The notes: generated by a model not told the origin, from the letters alone. 12,587 nt of DNA from DAOUAJ01 sp034433615 (GCA_034433615.1 DAOUAJ010000096.1:1-12587); one strand, 5' to 3'; shown: positions 1-7,038, numbered from the stretch's first letter. Translations and numbers: made by a program.

Positions 1-201
1 GTGGTGATCCTGGTCGGCGGGGAGGAGCTGGGGGTAATGGGTGCGCCGGGCCAGGTAGTGGAGCGGACATGGACCTGGCTGGACGGCCGCGTGGTGGAGC
101 AGGAGCCGACCGTCACCGTCCAAAGCCCTGCTGTGGGGGGTGGCGGGGAGCTCATGGCGGCCACCCCTACGCCCATACCGACGCCGACACCAGCAGGTTG
201 A
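1..201 (+). CDS. C-terminal fragment of an unidentified protein with a Thr/Pro tail
   Basis: The frame is open from the first base to a TGA at 199-201, so this is probably the end of a gene that begins before the window; the GTG at base 1 need not be the start. The 66 visible residues hold a short segment with Trp and Val/Glu (ERTWTWLDGRVVEQE), a Gly-rich stretch, and a final run of alternating Thr and Pro (ATPTPIPTPTPAG). Such T/P tails are common in exported or surface proteins of Chloroflexota, which is general knowledge and not proof here. No domain is recognisable. There is no hydrophobic C-terminal segment and no PEP motif, so it is not an evident exosortase substrate although it lies next to the exosortase gene. 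Confidence 0.45.
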   Translation: MVILVGGEELGVMGAPGQVVERTWTWLDGRVVEQEPTVTVQSPAVGGGGELMAATPTPIPTPTPAG

Positions 202-250
202 CCCCTTCTCTGGAACAGGTTTTTCGCCCTAGAGGGAGCAACTGGGGAGG

Positions 251-272
251 CGTGGAGGGCTCCCCCTCCACG
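251..272. repeat. Perfect 9-bp inverted repeat (hairpin)
   Basis: Arms CGTGGAGGG (251-259) and CCCTCCACG (264-272) are perfectly complementary around a four-base CTCC loop. It lies 50 bases after the stop of the first gene. No T-run follows directly (a short TTTT comes at about 284), so it is a weak terminator candidate. It could equally be a copy of a dispersed intergenic repeat. Confidence 0.6.
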
Positions 273-371
273 GAACCCCTCCTTTTCGCTTTCTACCTGC
301 CCTTTCTCTGCCCTTGGTAGTATCCCCAGGCGAAGCAAGAGCAGGTAAAAGGCTGAAGAAGGAGATCTTTG

Positions 372-387
372 GAGGGGGGAACCCCTC
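372..387. repeat. Short hairpin with GGAA loop
   Basis: Arms GAGGGG (372-377) and CCCCTC (382-387) enclose a GGAA loop of the GNRA type. A second C-rich tract follows at 393-400 and could compete for the G-tract. Its function is unknown; it shares the GGAACCCCTC string with the hairpin region at 272-281. Confidence 0.45.
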
Positions 388-525
388 ACAGGCCTCCCCC
401 TGGCGTCTCTTGATGGGGCCTGAGCATGCTGGCGCAGAAAACCTACCCTTATGAACAGGTTAACCCCGGCCGGGTTTCTTCTGGTATTAACATAGCAGAT
501 CCCCCTGACGAGACGCGAGAGTCGA

Positions 526-1362
526 ATGGTGATGCAGACAAAGGCAAAGCATACAGCGTGGCAGGTGGCTGCCATAGCTGTGTTGCTCCTGATCATGGCG
601 TTTCCCACGTTACGCTGGCTGGCCAACGAGTGGTGGACGAATGACTACTACTCGCACGGGCTGCTGGTGCCGCCAGTGGCTGCCTTCTTCGCCTGGCGCC
701 TGTGGCCGGGCATCCAGCGCCGCCCCTCGAATGCCGGCATCATCGCCCTGGGCGCCGGGCTGGCCCTCTATCTGGGCGCGTTGGTCAACCGGGCTTATTT
801 TATCGCCAGCTTCGGTCTGATTGTGCTCCTGGCGGGGCTGACGTGGTTTCTGTTGGGCACTCAGGCGCTACGGCGGCTGGCATTTCCCCTGGGATTCCTG
901 ATTTTCATGGTGCCCCTGCCGTTCGTCGAGCAGCAGACGCTGCCGCTGGCGCAGTTCACGGGCCTCAGTTCGAGCCATCTGATCCGCCTGTTGGGCGTGG
1001 ACGTGGTGGTGAACGGCAACCAGGTTTCCCTGCCCAACGCCAGCCTGGTGGTGGGTGCGCCGTGCAGCGGCGTGCGCTCTATCATCGCGCTCTTCACGCT
1101 GGTGGCTGTCTTCATTTACGTCTTGCAGGGACCAATGTGGGGCAAAGCGGTGTTGACGCTGGCAGCCATCCCCATCGCTGTGCTGGGGAACGTCTTTCGA
1201 GTGGCCTCGTTGTTGCTGGTGGCGAACGTGTGGGGGGCAGAGGCCGGGTTCAGGTTCTATCATGACTATTCGGGGATCATCTTTTTCCTGACCGCTTTCG
1301 GGATGCTGCTGTTGCTGAGTCGGGTGGTGGGATGTCGAGAGATACGCGGCGATATCTGGTAG
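526..1362 (+). CDS. Exosortase-family membrane transpeptidase
   Basis: 278-residue polytopic membrane protein of the exosortase (Xrt/EpsH) family, which by family knowledge cleaves C-terminal PEP-CTERM-like sorting signals outside the membrane and passes the protein on to the surface. Visible family marks are NDYYSHG (39-45), the catalytic cysteine segment GAPCSGVRS with Cys180, an arginine in NVFRV (Arg225) and a histidine in FYHDYSG (His246); these form the expected Cys-Arg-His set. Several hydrophobic helices fill the rest. The ATG at 526 has only a weak purine-rich ribosome site (GAGAG); an ATG two codons later is an alternative. The 3' end overlaps the EpsI-like gene by 31 bases, which implies co-translation. 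No PEP-CTERM cargo or sorting-signal tail is seen in this window, so the subtype is left open. Confidence 0.88.
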   Translation: MVMQTKAKHTAWQVAAIAVLLLIMAFPTLRWLANEWWTNDYYSHGLLVPPVAAFFAWRLWPGIQRRPSNAGIIALGAGLALYLGALVNRAYFIASFGLIVLLAGLTWFLLGTQALRRLAFPLGFLIFMVPLPFVEQQTLPLAQFTGLSSSHLIRLLGVDVVVNGNQVSLPNASLVVGAPCSGVRSIIALFTLVAVFIYVLQGPMWGKAVLTLAAIPIAVLGNVFRVASLLLVANVWGAEAGFRFYHDYSGIIFFLTAFGMLLLLSRVVGCREIRGDIW

Positions 1363-2015
1363 TGCTGGTCGTGCTGGTCATCGCGGCCGTCGGCGTGCTG
1401 CTGATCAGCCTGGGGGAGACGGCACTCGGCCGCGAGCTGTCCGGCCGGGGCTACACCTACATCGTGGACATAGATAACTGGCGGCGCACTGAGCGAGAGC
1501 GCGCTGTGCAATCGCCCTACAACTTCAGCCTGGAAAGTGACCTTAACGCGCTGCCGTTGACCGTGGGCCAATGGCAGGGCCAGGGTGTGCCTCAGACCAA
1601 CCTGGAAGTCTTCATTCTGCTGGAGCCCGAGCAGTACATCCAACGCCTCTACACCCGCCCTGACGGCCGTTATGTCTGGCTGAGCTTGATCGGCAGCCAC
1701 AAGTCCAAGAGTTTCCACTCCCCGCAGATCTGCTACGACGCCGATGGCTGGTCCACCATCGCATCTTCTGAACTCATTCCCCTGAAGAAGGGCGAGATCT
1801 ACGCGCTGCGTCTGATCGCCACTAAGGCAATCGAAGGAGCCAACCCGGCCGAGCACGTGGTGCTCTACTTCTACATCTGGGCTAACACCCTGCGTGACAA
1901 CAGCCAGGGCTTGGTGCTCTTCAAGGTCACCGCGCCGCTGTACGGCAGCCTGGAAGAGACGTTGGAGCTGGAGAAGGCCTTCATCCGCGAGTTTTTCACC
2001 CAGGCGCAGGCGTAA
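1332..2015 (+). CDS. EpsI-family exosortase-associated protein
   Basis: 227-residue protein with one N-terminal membrane anchor (about 8-27) and an extracytoplasmic domain of the EpsI/DUF3485 type. The diagnostic segment is FHSPQICYDADGW (128-140) with His129 and Cys134, followed by the conserved VLYFYIWANTLRDNS stretch (177-191). In other bacteria EpsI-like proteins occur fused to or beside exosortases and are linked to exopolysaccharide production or sorting; the exact activity is not settled. Here it starts inside the exosortase gene (31-base overlap, different frame), so the two very likely act together at the membrane. The start is an ATG preceded by a G-rich GGTGGTGGG ribosome site that lies in the exosortase coding sequence. 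No polysaccharide genes are visible nearby. Confidence 0.82.
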   Translation: MSRDTRRYLVVLVVLVIAAVGVLLISLGETALGRELSGRGYTYIVDIDNWRRTERERAVQSPYNFSLESDLNALPLTVGQWQGQGVPQTNLEVFILLEPEQYIQRLYTRPDGRYVWLSLIGSHKSKSFHSPQICYDADGWSTIASSELIPLKKGEIYALRLIATKAIEGANPAEHVVLYFYIWANTLRDNSQGLVLFKVTAPLYGSLEETLELEKAFIREFFTQAQA

Positions 2016-2041
2016 GTCAGGCAAGGAGGCATTGAGCCCGT

Positions 2042-2118
2042 CCGGGCCGACAGCCCGGGGCAACGAGTTACCATGGGACCGTGAGCCAGAACCCTCGTTG
2101 CCTTATTGACTCGTTGCC
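2042..2118. repeat. Inverted and direct repeats able to form alternative hairpins
   Basis: CCGGGC (2042-2047) and GCCCGG (2053-2058) form a small hairpin. Directly after it GGCAACGAG (2059-2067) is the reverse complement of two identical downstream copies of CTCGTTGCC, at 2094-2102 and 2110-2118. The second copy extends the match to twelve pairs with one G-U (2059-2070 with 2107-2118). Only one can pair at a time. The set lies after the EpsI-like stop and before the thiamine promoter. No T-run follows, so it is not a classic terminator. Confidence 0.55.
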
Positions 2119-2138
2119 TGTATGCCTGGGTGGTAGAT

Positions 2139-2167
2139 TTGACGTCCCCGTCCAGACGTGTTACACT
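2139..2167 (+). promoter_or_regulatory. Sigma70-type promoter of the thiamine operon
   Basis: A -35 box TTGACG (2139-2144) is followed after exactly 17 bases by a -10 box TACACT (2162-2167). Transcription would start near 2174, about 15 bases before the riboswitch aptamer, which is the expected arrangement for a riboswitch leader. It was found by eye; the position relative to the aptamer is the main support. Confidence 0.6.
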
Positions 2168-2187
2168 TGAGCCAACAATCGAACCAT

Positions 2188-2296
2188 GCTGGGGGAGCTG
2201 GGAGGCAGCCCGGCTGAGAGGACGGATTCCAGGGTCACCTGGCCTGCCGTCGACCCCTTGAACCTGACCTGGGTAATGCCGGCGTAGGGAGTGCAG
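2188..2296 (+). ncRNA. TPP riboswitch (THI element)
   Basis: The conserved TPP aptamer sequences are all present in order: GGGGGAGC in the 5' part (from 2191), GGCTGAGAG (2212-2220), ACCCCTTGAACCTGA (from about 2253), and CTGGGTAATGCC with GGCGTAGGGAG ending at 2291. A hairpin of GCTGGG with CCCGGC precedes the CTGAGA box. An extra arm lies between the CTGAGA box and the ACCCC segment: GACGG (2221-2225) pairs with CCGTC, enclosing CCAGG/CCTGG. TPP riboswitches bind thiamine pyrophosphate and lower expression of thiamine genes. A strong intrinsic terminator follows 17 bases later, so control is probably by premature termination. The downstream genes make and import thiamine derivatives, which fits. 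Confidence 0.95.
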
Positions 2297-2313
2297 ACAA
2301 CTAGTGGTGAAAG

Positions 2314-2347
2314 AGCCATCCGCCGAACCAGGCGGGTGGCTTTCTTT
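2314..2347 (+). terminator. Intrinsic terminator of the TPP riboswitch
   Basis: Arms AGCCATCCGCC (2314-2324) and GGCGGGTGGCT (2331-2341) pair over 11 positions with one G-U, around a six-base GAACCA loop, and run into TTCTTTTT. Flanking GTGAAA (2307-2312) and TTTCAC (2347-2352) can lengthen the stem. It lies between aptamer and first gene, as expected for a transcription-terminating expression platform. The sequence GACGGAT in the aptamer's extra arm (2221-2227) could pair imperfectly with ATCCGCC of the terminator's 5' arm and act as an antiterminator; that is inference. Confidence 0.9.
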
Positions 2348-2373
2348 TTCACCTCTCGCGGGAAGGACACGCC

Positions 2374-3051
2374 ATGCGAGCTATCATCTTCGCCAACGGC
2401 CTCATCGCTGACTACCCTGCCTGCCGCGCGCACATCCGGCCGGGCGATCTGATCATCTGCGCCGACGGCGGCGCCCATCATGCCCTGGCCCTGGGCCTGT
2501 GCCCGCACTTGGTCGTCGGCGATCTGGATTCTTTTCCAGATGGCCAACGGGCAACGCTGGAAGCGGCCGGAACGCGTTTCCTGACCTACCCGGCGCGCAA
2601 GGACCAGACCGATCTGGAGTTGGCAATGGCAGCCGCCCAGCAAGCTGGCATCACCGACGTCCACCTGATGGGCGTGATGGGCGGCCGCCTGGACCAGACC
2701 ATCGCCAACCTGCTGTTGCTGGCTCAGGATCAGTGGGCAACCCTTGCCCTGTCCATGTCTGAAGGGCCGGAGACAGCCTGGGTCGTGCGCACTCAGATCA
2801 GGATCGAGGGGGAGCCGGGGGATACGGTATCGCTCATCGCGCTGACACCAGAGGCGTGCGGCATCACCACCGAGGGGCTGGAGTATCCCCTGCACGACGG
2901 GCGGCTGACTTTTGGCTCGACGCTGGGGATCTCGAATGTGATGCTGGCCCGCTGGGCGAACGTGCGCATCCGCAGCGGCACCCTCCTGGTCGTCCACCGG
3001 ACGGGTGACCCTCCTCAAGCGCCCGCAGCTCTGGGCAGGAGCTCGCCCTGA
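2374..3051 (+). CDS. thiN: Thiamine pyrophosphokinase
   Basis: 225-residue cytoplasmic enzyme that transfers pyrophosphate from ATP to thiamine, giving thiamine pyrophosphate in one step. Family motifs are clear: ADGGA (30-34), VVGDLDS (47-53), KDQTDLELA (76-84), MGGRLDQTIAN (102-112) and, in the C-terminal thiamine-binding domain, TEGLEYPL (166-173) with GISN (185-188). The length is normal. The ATG has a GGAAGGA ribosome site six to seven bases upstream, just after the riboswitch terminator. It is the first gene of the unit, 21 bases before the thiamine-binding protein gene, so imported thiamine is converted directly to the coenzyme, which should then repress the operon. The Pro/Arg-rich end (212-225) looks unstructured. 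Confidence 0.94.
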   Translation: MRAIIFANGLIADYPACRAHIRPGDLIICADGGAHHALALGLCPHLVVGDLDSFPDGQRATLEAAGTRFLTYPARKDQTDLELAMAAAQQAGITDVHLMGVMGGRLDQTIANLLLLAQDQWATLALSMSEGPETAWVVRTQIRIEGEPGDTVSLIALTPEACGITTEGLEYPLHDGRLTFGSTLGISNVMLARWANVRIRSGTLLVVHRTGDPPQAPAALGRSSP

Positions 3052-3072
3052 CCTTATCACAGGAGGTGAACT

Positions 3073-4149
3073 ATGCGACGATTCATTAGTTTGTTGGTGC
3101 TGGTGACAGCGTTGGTGGCCTGTGTGCCGCCGACCGGCGTGCCAGTCACGTTGCCGACGGCCACGCCGGTGCCGGAGCGTCCAGCGGTCACCCTGATGAC
3201 CCACGACAGCTTCGCCGTCAGTGAGTCACTGATCGCACAGTTCGAGACAGAGACGGGCGCCACGCTGAAGATCCTGAAGTCGGGTGACGCCGGCTCAGCG
3301 CTCAACCAGGCGATCCTGAGCAAGGACAACCCGCTGGCCGACGTCTTCTTTGGCGTGGACAACACGTTCTTCGGCCGCGCCATTGCTGCCGATATCTTCG
3401 AGCCGTACGACGCGCCGGGGCTGGCCGAGATCCCCGACGAGCTGGAGCTGGATCCCCAACACCGGCTGTTGCCCGTGGACTTCGGCTACGTCTGTCTCAA
3501 CTACGACAAGAGTTACTTCGCCGAGAAGGGGCTGGCCGTGCCGCAGACCCTCGAAGACCTGACCAGGCCGGAGTACAAGGGGCTGCTGGTGGTGGAAAAT
3601 CCGGCCACTTCCTCGCCCGGCCTCTCCTTCCTCATGACGACCGTGGCCTACTTCGGCGAGGAGGGATACCTGGACTTCTGGCGCAAGCTGCGCGAGAACG
3701 ATGTGCTCGTGACCGATGGCTGGGAGGACGCCTACTACGGGCAGTTCAGCGGCAGCTCCGGCGAAGGGACGCGGCCGATGGTGGTCTCCTACGCCACCAG
3801 TCCCGCCGCCGAAGTCTACTTCAGCGAGAAGCCGCTGGAGGAATCGCCTACCGGCAACCTCCTGCCCGCAGGCGGCAGCTTCCGCCAGATCGAGTTCGTG
3901 GGGGTCCTGAAGGGGGCGAAGCAGCCAGGATTAGCTCGCAAACTGGTGGATTTCATGCTTAGCCAGCAATTCCAGGAGGACATCCCCCTGCAGATGTGGG
4001 TCTATCCGGCTAACCAGAAGGCCGCGTTGCCGGAGGTGTTCACGAAGTTCGCCCAGGCGCCCACCGCGCCAGCCCAGATCGCACCCGAGGCGATTGACGC
4101 CGGTCGGGAGAAGTGGATTGATGCCTGGACGACGGCGGTGTTGAGGTAG
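3073..4149 (+). CDS. thiB: Thiamine ABC transporter substrate-binding lipoprotein
   Basis: 358-residue precursor of an extracellular solute-binding protein of the ThiB/TbpA type. The N-terminus is a lipoprotein signal peptide: MRRF, a hydrophobic core, and a lipobox LVAC with Cys17, followed by a Thr/Pro-rich tether (about 18-37). Strong ThiB marks are HDSF (44-47), SGDAGSALNQAILSK (70-84), ADVFFGVDNTFF (89-100), LLPVDFGYVCLNYDK (132-146), TSSPGLSFL (179-187), DGWEDAYYGQFS (215-226) and RPMVVSYATSPAAE (234-247). These conserved blocks point to thiamine or its phosphates and away from iron or other solutes, though binding is not shown. A full AGGAGGTGA ribosome site (3061-3069) precedes the ATG. 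It should sit on the outer face of the membrane and deliver substrate to the permease encoded next. Confidence 0.92.
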   Translation: MRRFISLLVLVTALVACVPPTGVPVTLPTATPVPERPAVTLMTHDSFAVSESLIAQFETETGATLKILKSGDAGSALNQAILSKDNPLADVFFGVDNTFFGRAIAADIFEPYDAPGLAEIPDELELDPQHRLLPVDFGYVCLNYDKSYFAEKGLAVPQTLEDLTRPEYKGLLVVENPATSSPGLSFLMTTVAYFGEEGYLDFWRKLRENDVLVTDGWEDAYYGQFSGSSGEGTRPMVVSYATSPAAEVYFSEKPLEESPTGNLLPAGGSFRQIEFVGVLKGAKQPGLARKLVDFMLSQQFQEDIPLQMWVYPANQKAALPEVFTKFAQAPTAPAQIAPEAIDAGREKWIDAWTTAVLR

Positions 4150-4227
4150 CGATTAGCGATCAGCTTTCAGCGCTGATGGCTGACGGCTGATAGCTAATGG
4201 CTGATGGTTGACGGCTGAGGGCTAGAG
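4147..4227. repeat. Heptanucleotide tandem repeat between thiB and thiP
   Basis: From the thiB stop codon onward the sequence has a seven-base period. TAGCGAT occurs twice (4147-4160), followed by diverged units, then eight units of consensus GCTGATG at 4172-4227: GCTGATG, GCTGACG, GCTGATA, GCTAATG, GCTGATG, GTTGACG, GCTGAGG, GCTAGAG. Because the unit is not a multiple of three, every reading frame meets stops, and the array contains three tiny start-to-stop frames of four codons (from 4176, 4197 and 4204). It fills nearly all of the 85-base gap and ends seven bases before the permease start. Confidence 0.85.
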
Positions 4228-4234
4228 AAATGCG

Positions 4235-5926
4235 ATGAAATATTCTCCGTGGTGGGAGCAGATAGCCGCCGCCACACGCCGGGCAGCCTTCCTGCTCCCG
4301 CTGGCTTACCTGGCTGTGTTCTTCTTCTATCCGCTGTTTGAGATCTTTCGGGCGAGCCTGGCACCCGAGGGATACCCGGACCTGCGGCCATTGCGCGCGC
4401 TGATCGCCGACGGCTACTACGGGCGGGTTCTCTGGTTCACCACCTGGCAGGCGGCCGCGTCCACGGCGCTGACACTGGCGTTAGGGTTGCCGGCCGCGTA
4501 CGCCTTTGCCCGCTACGCGTTCCCAGGTAAGACCCTCTTGCGGGCGCTCACTACCATCCCCTTCGTCCTGCCCACGCTGGTGGTGGCGACCGCCTTCACC
4601 AGCCTGCTGGGGCCGCGCGGCTGGCTCAACCAGGGGCTGATGCGCCTCTTGCACCTGCCGCAGCCGCCCATCAACCTGACCCACACCATCTGGATCATCC
4701 TCCTGGCCCACGCCTTCTACAATGCCACGGTGATCGTGCGCATCGTCGGCGGGTTCTGGGCCAACCTGGATCCCCGGCTGGAGGAGGCGGCTCGGGTTCT
4801 GGGCGCCGACCGCTGGCGCACGTTCCGCCGCATCACATTGCCATTGCTGGGGCCAGCCCTGGCGGCCGCCTCGTTGCTCGTCTTCTTGTTCTGCTTCACC
4901 TCGTTCGGTGTGATCCTGGTGCTGGGCGGGCCGCGCTTCGCCACGCTGGAGGTGGAGATCTATCGCCAGGCCGTTCACCTGTTTCATCTGCCCATCGCGG
5001 CCGCGCTGGCCATCGTCCAGATGGTTATCACCTTCGGCGTGATGTGGCTCTATACCCGATTGCAGGCCCGCACGGCCGTGCCGCTCAACTTCCGGCCACA
5101 GCGAGCGACCCAACGGCCGGCCCGCGGCTGGCGCGCTCGCGCCATGCTGATCTTCAGCCTGGGAGCCCTGCTGCTGATCCTGCTGACGCCGCTCCTGGCG
5201 CTGGTCGAGCGCTCTTTTGCCACCGAGGGCGGGCGATCGCTGCGATTTTACGGGGAGTTGTTTTTCAACCGGCGCGGCTCGATCCTGTTCGTGCCTCCCA
5301 TCGAGGCCATCCGCAACTCGCTGGCCTTCGCGCTGGCGACGGTGGGGCTGTCCTTGTTGATCGGGGTGATCGGCGCCTATCTGCTGGCCCGCCCGCGTCG
5401 TGGCCTGGGTACCTTCCTCGATCCGATGCTCATGCTGCCGCTGGGCACTTCGGCGGTCACGCTGGGGTTTGGCTTCATCCTGGCGCTGGACCAGCCGCCT
5501 TTGAACCTGCGCACATCGCCGGCCCTGGTGCCGCTGGCTCACACCTTGGTGGCTTTCCCGTTCGTGGTACGGGCGCTGCTGCCGGTCCTGCGCGGCCTCA
5601 ATCCCCACTGGCGGGAGGCCGCGGCGGTGCTGGGGGCGACGCCCGCCCAACGTTGGCGGCGCGTTGACCTTCCCATCGTGGGGCGGGCCGTGCTCATCGG
5701 CGCGGTATTCGCCTTCACCATCAGCATGGGCGAGTTCGGCGCTACGGCGCTGATCGCCCGGCCGGAGTTCCCCACCATGCCTGTAGCTATTTACCGCTTC
5801 CTGGGGCAGCCCGGCGCGCTCAACTACGGCCAGGCGCTGGCCATGAGCACGCTGCTAATGGCGGTATGCGTCCTCGGCCTGCTCCTCATTGAACGATTCC
5901 GCTATCGTGACATCGGGGAGTTTTAA
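4235..5926 (+). CDS. thiP: Thiamine ABC transporter permease (two-domain)
   Basis: 563-residue integral membrane protein made of two binding-protein-dependent permease domains in tandem, as in ThiP and the related iron permeases. Each half carries the cytoplasmic EAA loop that contacts the ATPase: EEAARVLGADRWRTFRRI (183-200) with LP at 202-203, and REAAAVLGATPAQRWRR (460-476) with LP at 479-480. About twelve hydrophobic helices are visible, with a charged linker around 275-303 between halves. Enterobacterial ThiP is of similar size. The ATG at 4235 follows the heptamer array; GAGGG (4217-4221) or AGAGA (4224-4228) may serve as a weak ribosome site. Its place between a thiamine-binding protein and an ATPase, under a TPP riboswitch, decides the substrate; from its own sequence alone iron would be hard to exclude. 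Confidence 0.9.
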   Translation: MKYSPWWEQIAAATRRAAFLLPLAYLAVFFFYPLFEIFRASLAPEGYPDLRPLRALIADGYYGRVLWFTTWQAAASTALTLALGLPAAYAFARYAFPGKTLLRALTTIPFVLPTLVVATAFTSLLGPRGWLNQGLMRLLHLPQPPINLTHTIWIILLAHAFYNATVIVRIVGGFWANLDPRLEEAARVLGADRWRTFRRITLPLLGPALAAASLLVFLFCFTSFGVILVLGGPRFATLEVEIYRQAVHLFHLPIAAALAIVQMVITFGVMWLYTRLQARTAVPLNFRPQRATQRPARGWRARAMLIFSLGALLLILLTPLLALVERSFATEGGRSLRFYGELFFNRRGSILFVPPIEAIRNSLAFALATVGLSLLIGVIGAYLLARPRRGLGTFLDPMLMLPLGTSAVTLGFGFILALDQPPLNLRTSPALVPLAHTLVAFPFVVRALLPVLRGLNPHWREAAAVLGATPAQRWRRVDLPIVGRAVLIGAVFAFTISMGEFGATALIARPEFPTMPVAIYRFLGQPGALNYGQALAMSTLLMAVCVLGLLLIERFRYRDIGEF

Positions 5927-5928
5927 GG

Positions 5929-7005
5929 ATGACAGTGTTGCTGGAGGTCGAGCGCGTGTCCAAATCGTACGGCGGCATCCCGGCGGTGCGCGATGTCTCC
6001 CTACAGGTGGCGCCGGCCGAGGTGGTGGCGCTGCTGGGGCCGAGCGGTTGCGGCAAGACGACGCTGCTGCGTATCATCGCCGGGCTGGAGACGCCCGATG
6101 CGGGGACCGTTCGCTTCGCCGGACAAGACATGGCCCTCGTGCCAGCCCATCGCCGCGGCTTTGGCCTGATGTTCCAGGATTACGCGCTCTTCCCCCACCA
6201 GGATGTATTTCAAAACGTTGCTTTCGGGCTGGAGATGCAGGGGATGCAGCGGGTGCAAGTGAAGGCGCGGGTAAGGGAGATGCTGGAGCTGGTGGGATTG
6301 ACCGGCTACGAGCATCGCCGCGTCTTCGAGTTATCGGGTGGGGAGCAGCAACGGGTGGCGCTGGCCCGTTCGCTAGCGCCGCAGCCCCGCTTGCTTATGC
6401 TGGACGAGCCGTTGGGTTCGCTGGATCGGGCGCTGCGTGAGCAATTGCTGGAGGAATTACGACAGATCCTGCGTCAGGTGGGCGTGACTGCGCTCTACGT
6501 GACTCACGACCAACAGGAGGCATTCGCGCTGGCCGACCGGGTGGTGATTATGCGCGCCGGGCGGGTGGTACAGGAGGGAAAGCCCGAAGAGGTCTACTGT
6601 CACCCGGCCGATGCGTTCGTGGCGCGCTTTCTGGGGCTGCCCAACCTGATCCCTGGCCGCGTGGTCGCTCCCGGGCGCGTGGAGACAGCGCTGGGCACGC
6701 TCTCCGTCCCCGCCGCAAGCTCGGCCGCGCCCCAGGCGGCGGTGGCTGTACTGATCCGGCCGGAGGCCGCCGCCCTGGCCGCGGATGACCATGTGCCCAA
6801 CCTGGTGCGTGGCCGCGTCGTGGACCGCTCCTTCCGCGGCAGCCAGCATCGCCTGCGTACCGTCCACGCAGGGGACATCGTTCTGGAGTTAGACGTCAGA
6901 CCGCTGGATCAACGGCTGCCAGGGCCAGGCGAGGAGATCGCCCTTTCATTGCATCCGGCTGGCCTCTCGCTTCTGGCCTCATCTGATAGCGAACAGGCGT
7001 TCTAA
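5929..7005 (+). CDS. thiQ: Thiamine ABC transporter ATP-binding protein (long, PotA/FbpC-like)
   Basis: 358-residue ATPase that should power thiamine import with the preceding permease. The nucleotide-binding domain shows Walker A GPSGCGKTT (37-45), Q-loop MFQDYALFPH (81-90), signature LSGGEQQR (135-142), Walker B LLMLDE (155-160), D-loop GSLD and H-loop His193 in VTHDQQEA. After about residue 235 comes a C-terminal domain of the TOBE type (NLIPGRVV, LIRPEA), which enterobacterial ThiQ (about 230 residues) lacks; the architecture is closer to PotA, CysA or FbpC. The start lies two bases after the permease stop, so the two are translationally linked. The symbol is given on operon context; substrate specificity lies in the binding protein and permease. 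Confidence 0.9.
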   Translation: MTVLLEVERVSKSYGGIPAVRDVSLQVAPAEVVALLGPSGCGKTTLLRIIAGLETPDAGTVRFAGQDMALVPAHRRGFGLMFQDYALFPHQDVFQNVAFGLEMQGMQRVQVKARVREMLELVGLTGYEHRRVFELSGGEQQRVALARSLAPQPRLLMLDEPLGSLDRALREQLLEELRQILRQVGVTALYVTHDQQEAFALADRVVIMRAGRVVQEGKPEEVYCHPADAFVARFLGLPNLIPGRVVAPGRVETALGTLSVPAASSAAPQAAVAVLIRPEAAALAADDHVPNLVRGRVVDRSFRGSQHRLRTVHAGDIVLELDVRPLDQRLPGPGEEIALSLHPAGLSLLASSDSEQAF

Positions 7006-7009
7006 TCAT

Positions 7010-7038
7010 TTGACATTTGTGGCGATTGGGGGTATGAT
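7010..7038 (+). promoter_or_regulatory. Strong sigma70-type promoter for ssb
   Basis: A consensus -35 box TTGACA (7010-7015) is followed after 17 bases by TATGAT (7033-7038), five of six matches to the -10 consensus. Transcription would begin near 7045, which excludes a start codon at 7038 and supports the ATG at 7116. It starts right after the thiQ stop, so ssb is independent of the riboswitch. Confidence 0.8.

Larger units (their letters stand above)
202..525. other. Intergenic stretch with GC-rich hairpins
   Basis: No convincing gene is seen in these 324 bases. It holds two GC-rich hairpins, at 251-272 and 372-387, and a shared ten-base direct repeat GGAACCCCTC at 272-281 and 378-387. A possible reading frame opening at 426 runs into the exosortase gene in another frame and is judged a shadow. 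No clear promoter for the exosortase gene could be picked out. Confidence 0.6.

Noticed and set aside
426..644. Open frame on the + strand upstream of the exosortase
   Set aside because: More than half overlaps the exosortase gene in another frame, and it has no ribosome site or recognisable domain.
1266..2063. 265-codon open frame on the - strand
   Set aside because: Lies opposite the well-supported EpsI-like gene; composition is that of an antisense shadow in GC-rich DNA.
2161..3204. 347-codon open frame on the - strand
   Set aside because: Antisense to the riboswitch and thiN; rich in Arg, Gln and His as expected for a shadow frame.
4481..5650. 389-codon open frame on the - strand
   Set aside because: Antisense to the permease gene; Gln/Arg/His-rich low-complexity translation without any domain.
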